Below are positions 46,201-56,198 of a DNA stretch of 64,000 nucleotides, piece after piece (position 1 is the first letter of the stretch; each line of letters opens with the position of its first letter). The stretch comes from Bolinopsis microptera. Lineage: Eukaryota; Ctenophora; Tentaculata; Lobata; Bolinopsidae. The position numbers and the translations under genes are program-made. Location of the stretch: positions 5,868,460-5,932,459 of the forward strand of contig NC_087083.1 of NCBI RefSeq assembly GCF_026151205.1. The letters run 5' to 3'. A model generated the notes under the pieces. The model was not told the origin of the DNA, did not search any database, and worked only from the letters and a program-made list of their open reading frames with translations.

Positions 46201-49200
46201 GACAATCTAGGGGACAGTATAACAAACTATTAAAGTATTAACTAAAAACTAAATAATCTGCACAGTGCAGGTTACCTAGAGAGGATAGCGTTGGTGTTTA
46301 TCTGCTTCTGCAGGGTCTGTATCGCGTTATCCTTCTCCTGACACATCATATCACACACGTGACTAACACGTGACTAACACGTGACTAACACGTGACTAAC
46401 ACGTGACTAACTCACCTAGAGAGGATAGCGTTGGTGTTTATCTGCTTCTGCAGGGTCTGTATCGCGTTATCCTTCTCCTGACACATCATATCACACACGT
46501 GACTAACTCGCCTTATCTCCTCCTCTATGTCGCGTAACTATGGTAACAGTTCGGTCAGTTTAGAACAATTCGGAGATTAAATGATTTGATAATATCCGAT
46601 AATGGTCAGCCCTGTTAAGGGCGAGAACTTAAAACTGTAAAAGATAAAATGTATCTGTGTGTATTTTAGATTAAGGGAGAGTAGACTGACAGCATAAACT
46701 TCAATTTTAGTTGTCAAACTTACAAGACATTGACTAATTAATATAATAATCAATTCATCAAATAATTCATCAAATAATAACTAAGCAAACTAAAAGTACC
46801 TTCTTAACATGTAAGTCAATCCTATCCTGTAGCTCCCTCTCCTTCTGCTTCAGCTGTCTCTCAAACTCCTCCTCCCTCCTAGCATAGTCCCTCTCCCTCT
46901 CCTCCTGTTTCTCCTGCAACTCCTTCACTCGTGATGTCAGATCTGAGGGTGGTGGTTTAGATCACGTGGTTAAGACACATCAAACCCGCAAAGTTATTTC
47001 TCTGGCGATGAACAGAGAAAATTGCTAGACGAATATTTGAACCAAACTTACTCTTGACAGTGTTGTTTTCCAGTTCTATCTTGTTGCTCCCGTTCTGCTC
47101 ATACTTTAACAGCTGGTCTTGTAGACTCGATATCTGAAATTGAGGTGAACTTGTTAAAATTGTCAAGTTTTTGATTTGAAAATTTGCGAGCAAAAATCAT
47201 TTTATCAATAGTATAACTACTGATTGAGTAACTCATTCGTCTTTGCATTTTTATATTATTCTATATTTAATCTAATATTTTGTGTTTTTCTCTACAGATA
47301 TCTTAATATGAGGAAACAATGATTTGCTCATGAATAGTTGCGGTGATGGTTGAACACATAAAACCTGCAGGCTACATTCCACAGTAAATTATTTCTGATG
47401 AACAGTTAAATCACATACTTGAGAAAGAGCGGCATTGTAATCATCCTTCAGTTTACTGTACTTCTCAACTATTCTCTTAGCTTCCTGGTTCTCTGTCTCC
47501 TGATGTGGGGTTTTGTTGTTTTGTTTGTTTTTGTTTGTTTTTTTGTTTGTTTTTGTTGTTTGTTGTTTTGTGATGGTGGTGGTGGTGCAAAGCGAAGATG
47601 CAAAACCCAGAATATGATATAATTCACGGTTCAAAATTTGAGTCAATGATAACCCACGATGAAACAGTTTTGGGTAAAGTACGGCAACAAATTGGTTTTC
47701 ATAATTTAAACTAGGATGATATAAGTTGTATCTGAAATTGTAAGTCTGGAAATGTTATACCATTCTTGCAAGTAGACGCTTCTTCTCTCGGCTAGCTGCT
47801 CGTTTTCTAGCTGACAACTGTCGAGTCTTTTACGAGGTAGGTTCAACTGAGATGTATTGTATTTGTAATTGTAGAACCTAAAATTATACATTCGCCCTTT
47901 AACAATTGTTTAAAATTAACTGAAACGTTAAAAACTGTCGTTAGAAACGTGATCTCAATAAATTTCCTGAAATAAAGTACGACTAATTGGTCTATGAACC
48001 AAATTTTAATTGAATGGCAGTTGAGGTGAATAAATCACATGAACCATCCAAGATTAGCCAAATGAGCTATGATTTGTCCGCTCAACCAAACTTTTATTAG
48101 TGTACCGGACAAAACCACAGAAGATATTACAGATATTAAAAAGTGTCTCCTCAAACTGCTAATCTGCCTTACCGGAGCGCCCTGTTGTTCCATAAGTCTG
48201 TGAACGTGTAATTTCTGTTCGTTCATGTCGAATATTGTTTCTCTTAGCCGTTGGTTCTGAGACAAGTTTACGAGTGAAGCCAACCGTAAAAACATAAAGA
48301 ACGGTTTGTTTTGAAATACGTGAACGACAATTATTTAAAAAATATGTTACTCCAAGAAAATAATACTAAATAAGTAACAAATTTCAGTAACCAATATATT
48401 TCAAATTGAACTAACCTCTGTGCACAAATGTTCTATAGCATCAGCCTGACAACCGGTCCAATCCTCTTTAACATCCTTTGAGAGAGACTCTACATTCTTA
48501 GGGTTTTCTAGTCTGTCCACTTTCAATGAGTACAACTGCGAGGAGCAAAACTTTTAAATGAGGATAAAGATAAAATCTTTGAAGGTACAATATCGCAAAA
48601 GTCCTCAAGTTCTATCTACCATATCAGAGCACATGTATGCTGGCATGAAACATGTGTGCGCGCGTAATGCGCGACTTTATAAAGTATCCTCTGTTTTACC
48701 TTTGTTATTATTTTGTTTCTGCGCGCCACACAAAATATGACATCACAAAACTTACTCCGAAGGCTTGTAAGTAATTAAATATCTAGCTAATGACCCACTT
48801 AAAAGTTGAACCGCTTAAAATGGGGCCAAATTCCCAACAATCATGTCTCCTTAGATGATGGTCTAATGAAAGTTGCCCCTTTGTGAGAATGACTCTTCAT
48901 TCTTCAAAGATGGCCCACATTTCCACAAACATATCCATTTGTTTACAAACGGACCCAAGAAAACGTTTAACTGGTACTTACAGTTATAGTTTTCTATTCA
49001 CTAAACTTCTCTGTGCATTTTATCTTGCATATATTATACCAATTACAGTGGCATTATTATGACCTTAAGAACGCCACACATCTAAGCAAGCATCATACTT
49101 TGACGAACTTTAATACTTCAATATCAAGCAGGAACTGTCATATACTCAGATCATACACTCAGATCAAATGATGGAGTAGTTCGCTGTTTATTAGTCTCAT

Positions 49201-52200
49201 GATTGAAATACTGATAGTTGGATAACAACCGGATATCATCCAACTATCAGTAAACCTCCTTTTCTCTGGTTGTAACAGGGGATATTTCACAAGATATGTG
49301 TTAAATTCTTGATAGCATTATTCTAGGTACAAATTATTGTAGCACACGCGAAACTATCACGATAACGGTTTTAAGATATCAAAAATATCAAGGATGACTT
49401 TACTTCCAGCTCAAGCAAGATATTTAAATGATTCAAATCAACAACATGCTGACAAGAACACATGTTGTAATTTGTAACTTGTAATTTGTAATTGGTAATT
49501 TGTAATTGGTAGCAGGATAAGTTTCAGACATATAAATGACAGTGTGCCCTCTGTAATGTCACAGTGTCACAGTGTCACAGTGTCACAGTGTCACAGTGTC
49601 ACAGTGTCACAGTGTCACAGTGTCACAGTGTCACAGTGTCACAGTGTCACAGTGTCACAGTGTCACAGTGTCACAGTGTCACAGTGTCACAGTGTCACAG
49701 TGTATAAATGACAGTGTGCCCTCTGTAAGCACATACACTCATCCCCTTAATCCCATTACTATAAACCCAATACATGTAGTAGCTACCTGTATAGAATTAC
49801 CAGCTGTAGTGGAGGGAAACTGGGACTTTGAATTTAGCGGGAATATTGAGGATTTCAACGTTGTGTTTACCCAGGTTATTATAGTGGTGGCTGTGGTAAT
49901 TAATTATCTAATTAAATAGATAATTATTAAGTTACTTGGGTATTGCAAACCTCAGAGTTACGTATACAGGTTTTAATGTGGAAAAGAATTAGAATTCCCT
50001 AAATAACACGGCTCATTGTATTGAAATTAGATTTATTACGGACCATGACTTTGTCGTGTAAATGTTACCAATTTACTATACAAAACAGTGCAGTGTGTAG
50101 TGACCTTTATAATAGAGATACTGGTGGAACTACCACAGAAAAGTGAAATAAAAATGAGAAATTACAAACATTGGCTACATTCCAAGTTACTGTCATCTTA
50201 AACTAGAGCCTAACTTGCCCTATGACAAGGGTGCACAGTACAAATACACAATCAAGTTAGTACTGTGCACACTTGCACAGTACAAATACACAATCAAGTT
50301 AGTACTGTGCACACTTGCACAGTACAAATACACCAATCAAGTTAGTACTGTGCACACTTGCACAGTACAAATACACCAATCAAGTTAGTACTGTGCACAC
50401 TTGCACAGTACAAATACACCAATCAAGTTAGTACTGTGCATACTTGCAAAGTACAAATACACCAATCAAGCTAGTACTGTGCACACCTGCACAGTACAAA
50501 TACACCAATCAAGTTAGTACTGTGCACACGTGCACAGTACAAATACACCAATCAAGTTAGTACTGTGCACACTTGCACAGTACAAATACACAATCAAGTT
50601 AGTACTGTGCACACTTGCACAGTACAAATACACCAATCAAGTTAGTACTGTACACACTTGCACAGTACAAATACACCAATCAAGTTAGTACTGTGCACAC
50701 TTGCACAGTACAAATACACCAATCAAGTTAGTACTGTGCACACTTGCACAGTACAAATACACCAATCAAGTTAGTACTGTGCACACTTGCACAGTACAAA
50801 TACACCAATCAAGTTAGTACTGTACACACTTGCACAGTACAAATACACCAATCAAGTTAGTACTGTACACACTTGCACAGTACAAATACACCAATCAAGT
50901 TAGTACTGTGCACACTTGCACAGTACAAATACACAATCAAGTTAGTACTGTGCACACTTGCACACTTGCACAGTACAAATACACCAATCAAGTTAGTACT
51001 GTGCACACTTGCACACTTGCACAGTACAAATACACCAATCAAGTTAGTACTGTGCACACTTGCACAGTACAAATACACCAATCAAGTTAGTACTGTGCAC
51101 ACTTGCACACTTGCACAGTACAAATACACCAATCAAGTTAGTACTGTGCACACTTACACAGTACAAATACACCAATCAAGTTAGTACTGTGCACGCTTGC
51201 ACAGTACAAATACACCAATCAAGTTAGTACTGTGCACACTTGCAAAGTACAAATATACCAATCAAGTTAGTACTATGCACACTTGCACAGTACAAATACA
51301 CCAATCAAGTTAGTACTGTGCACACTTGCGCACTTGCGCAGTACAAATACACAATCAAGTTAGTACTGTGCACACTTGCGCACTTGCGCAGTACAAATAC
51401 ACAATCAAGTAAGTACTGTGCACACTTGCACAGTACAAATACACAATCAAATTAGTACTGTGCACACTTGCACAGTACAAATACACAATCAAGTTAGTAC
51501 TGTGCACACTTGCACAGTACAAATACACAATCAAGTTAGTACTGTGCACACTTGCACACTTGCACAGTCCAAATTAACAATCAAGTTAGTACTGTGCACA
51601 CTTGCAAAGTACAAATATACCAATCAAGTTAGTACTATGCACACTTGCACAGTACAAATACACCAATCAAGTTAGTACTGTGCACACTTGCGCACTTGCG
51701 CAGTACAAATACACAATCAAGTTAGTACTGTGCACACTTGCGCACTTGCGCAGTACAAATACACAATCAAGTTAGTACTGTGCACACTTGCACAGTACAA
51801 ATACACAATCATGTTAGTACTGTGCACACTTGCACAGTACAAATACACAATCAAGTTAGTACTGTGCACACTTGCACAGTACAAATACACAATCAAGTTA
51901 GTACTGTGCACACTTGCGCAGTACAAATACACAATCAAGTTAGTACTATGCACACTTGCACACTTGCACAGTACAAATACACAATCAAGTTAGTACTGTG
52001 CACACTTGCGCAGTACAAATACACCAATCAATTTAGTACTGTGCACACTTGCACAGTACAAATATACCAATCAAGTTAGTACTATGCACACTTGCACAGT
52101 ACAAATACACCAATCAAGTTAGTACTGTGCACACTTGCGCACTTGCGCAGTACAAATAAACAATCAAGTTAGTACTGTGCACACTTGCACAGTACAAATA

Positions 52201-55200
52201 CACTAATCAAGTTAGTACTGTGCACACTTGCACAGTACAAATACACCAATCAAGTTAGTACTGTGCACACTTGCACAGTACAAATACACCAATCAAGTTA
52301 GTACTGTGCACACTTGCACAGTACAAATACACCAATCAAGTTAGTACTGTGCACACTTGCACAGTACAAATACACCAATCAAGTTAGTACTGTGCACACT
52401 TGCACAGTACAAATACACCAATCAAGTTAGTACTGTGCACACTTGCACAGTACAAATACACCAATCAAGTTAGTACTGTGCACACTTGCACAGTACAAAT
52501 ACACCAATCAAGTTAGTACTGTGCACACTTGCACAGTACAAATACACCAATCAAGTTAGTACTGTGCACACTTGCACAGTAAAAATACACTAATCAAGTT
52601 AGTACTGTGCACACTTGCACAGTACAAATACACTAATCAAGTTAGTACTGTGCACACTTGCACAGAACAAATACACTAATCAAGTTAGTACTGTGCACAC
52701 TTGCACAGTACAAATACACCAATCAAGTTAGTACTGTGCACACTTGCACAGTACAAATACACGAATCAAGTTAGTACTGTGCACACTTGCACAGTACAAA
52801 TACACGAATCAAGTTAGTACTGTGCACACTTGCACAGTACAAATACACCAATCAAGTTAGTACTGTGCACACTTGCACAGTACAAATACACCAATCAAGT
52901 TAGTACTGTGCACACTTGCACAGTACAAATACACCAATCAAGTTAGTACTGTGCACACTTGCACAGTACAAATACACCAATCAAGTTAGTACTGTGCACA
53001 CTTGCACAGTACAAATACACCAATCAAGTTAGTACTGTGCACACTTGCACAGTACAAATACACCAATCAAGTTAGTACTGTGCACACTTGCACAGTACAA
53101 ATACACTAATCAAGTTAGTACTGTGCACACTTGCACAGTACAAATACACCAATCAAGTTAGTACTGTGCACACTTGCACAGTACAAATACACCAATCAAG
53201 TTAGTACTGTGCACACTTGCACAGTACAAATACACCAATCAAGTTAGTACTGTGCACACTTGCACAGTACAAATACACTAATCAAGTTAGTACTGTGCAC
53301 ACTTGCACAGTACAAATACACCAATCAAGTTAGTACTGTGCACACTTGCACAGTACAAATACACCAATCAAGTTAGTACTGTGCACACTTGCACAGTACA
53401 AATACACTAATCAAGTTAGTACTGTGCACACTTGCACAGTACAAATACACTAATCAAGTTAGTACTGTGCACACTTGCACAGTACAAATACACTAATCAA
53501 GTTAGTACTGTGCACACTTGCACAGTACAAATACACTAATCAAGTTAGTACTGTGCACACTTGCACAGTACAAATACACTAATCAAGTTAGTACTGTGCA
53601 CACTTGCACAGTACAAATACACCAATCAAGTTAGTACTGTGCACACTTGCACACTTGCACAGTACAAATACACCAATCAAGTTAGTACTGTGCACACTTG
53701 CACACTTGCACAGTACAAATACACCAATCAAGTTAGTACTGTGCACACTTGCACACTTGCGCAGTACAAATACACCAATCAAGTTCGCCTATATGCAAGA
53801 GTAATGACCCCGAATGCAAGAGTAATGACCCCGGGGAGGGCCCCATTGGTTTTAGTAGGTTGCATATTTTAAAAAAAAAAAAAGTCCCCCTACCTGAGAG
53901 GTAAGATCGTCGTTATCTTTCTTCAGTTTATCTATCTGACGTGTTGCTGCTGCAAGGTCCAGAGTTAGCTGGGAGAGATCACGTGTCATGGCCCTGTTAT
54001 CTGGGGTCGTGTGCTTCATCGCGTTCAGCTGAAGAAGATAACAATCAGTGCGAACATTCTTTAAATAGTTCCAACAAAAATATAACAGATATATGAGAGG
54101 AATTAGAACCCAAAGCTTTCCTATATGATAATACTATAATATAATATAATATGATAATACTATAATAATATGATCACTTTAAGTTATTAAAAGTAGTACG
54201 TTATAGTTAGTAAGTTAGCAACCCCGTATCCGACTTCACTTAGGACATGTGGTATACATTATATTATATACACTAGACACTGCACGCCCCTAACCCCAAA
54301 TGAGGGATAACAGTTCTGACAGTTTATTAAACAATGTATTATATACCCAGGTATCAATGAGTATACAAAACCCCCTGGTAACCCCTGGTAACCCCGGTTA
54401 CCATGGTAACCATTAACCAGGTGTTGGTTACACATGTAAATTACCAGATATGTATCTTTGTATTTCCCCTTTACTTTGACTGGTATGCTAAATTCTGATG
54501 TAAGATAAAACAGTGAGTGGCTTATTTCAAATGCACCCTGATCTGTTGTAAAGAATACACATTGTATGGTTTACAGCTCTTTCAAGGCCATTCAGTGCAG
54601 CTGCTTTAAACTACCTACTCCTTCATAAACATCACCGTCCCCCTTCTAAATATCTGAAATGCCCCAAATTTAGAGTCAGATTGTAGTCCCCCATTTTAAT
54701 CATTATGTTCCCTATTGTGTCACGTGATATTTAATTACCATGGTCGCTATGGTTACCCGGAAACTCACTCATTTCCTCCTAAAACAATACACTGAACTTT
54801 ATTCTCGTTGCCATGACAACAGCCCCTAATTAAGGTACAAATTGGTTAATGGGCCCTCTTAAATTTGCATAATAATGATGTAATTAAGGTAATAGCCGGG
54901 GTTGGTCTAAACTAAGGGGCAGGTCGCCATGGTAACTGGGCTGCTTTAAGGAAGTGTAGTGTCACGTGGGTGTCACGTGTTGTTTGTTGTATCGATGGTC
55001 ACTCTATAAGTTAGTGTAATGTTTGATAAAGGAGCTGAGAGTAAGTAGAGACGAGCTGAGGTATGTACTTACTTACTTAAGTTACAGGTTTAAATTATGG
55101 GGAAATATTTGGTGGTTGAGAATTGTGAGGTTTAAGAATTATATTGAATTGTAACTGGAAAATACAAAGATAGATTGAGATATACCACAAGATCTTATGA

Positions 55201-56155
55201 GAAAGTTATTGCTGCGTGCATATTATTTACTGCTGCATACTAGAATTTAGATTTTCTAATATTATACAGCTTAGAAAACCATATACTTATAACATTCAAC
55301 TCAAAATAACAAATGAATAACATTTAATGATTACCAGAGTATTTGTTATTAAATAATAAATTCCCCATAAAATCAACATATCTTCCAGAACAGCTAACGA
55401 AGTCATATGATCGCATGCACTTTCAGTTATCTCATACTCTTCTAAAGAATTTGTTAGTGAAGTGTTTTTCAAAAAAACACTTAAAATCTTCACTAACAAT
55501 AACCGCACAGTTCCTCCCAACTTTGTATTTGATAAGCAAAACAATAACCACACAGTTCCTCCCAAGTTACTGTTTGATAAGCAGGATGACTGAGATCCAG
55601 CACACCACTAACACCACGTGACACACCACTAATAGCACGTGACACACCACACAATATTTAGTTTAATTGCTTACTATCCTTTTTAAAAGTACTTGCAAGC
55701 AAAAACATAAGGAATACATACTATTAGCATTCTGTGTGTGTTTTGCCACATGTATATTGGTGTTTTGTCACATGTATTGGAGTGCAGAGAGTAATTTGTC
55801 GGGTGTAGAAGTCAATTTGATTTATTGTTGTTACATGGAATTTGAAATGCAGGAAACCTCCGCAAGCAATACTACGTGATATTATGTTACAGACAAAATG
55901 TTGAGATTATTACTAATATTCAAGATTATTCGAATACTTTAGAGATGTAAATAAAGTTTAGTAGTAAGAGAAGTATTAGTATGAAATAGTAAAAGATGGT
56001 ATTTTAATGTGAGTCCCTGCATACTCATCGCGGAGACCAAAATAATGCCAAGAGTCAAAATTGGGCATACAGTAAAATAGTTTGTGTATGAAGCCAGAGT
56101 CACCGTAGCATGGTGATACGATGAGCTCAGTCTCGTATTAATGTAACTCATATCT

Positions 56156-56198
<43 letters not shown>

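Noticed and set aside
50226-53790. CRISPR array
   Set aside because: No unique spacers: the whole unit is repeated, and the genome is animal-like.
50830-53872. Several ORFs of about 100 codons with repeated CTLAQYKYT-like units
   Set aside because: The 43-bp satellite read in frame; 43 is not a multiple of three, frames shift, and there is no sign of a start context or splice structure.
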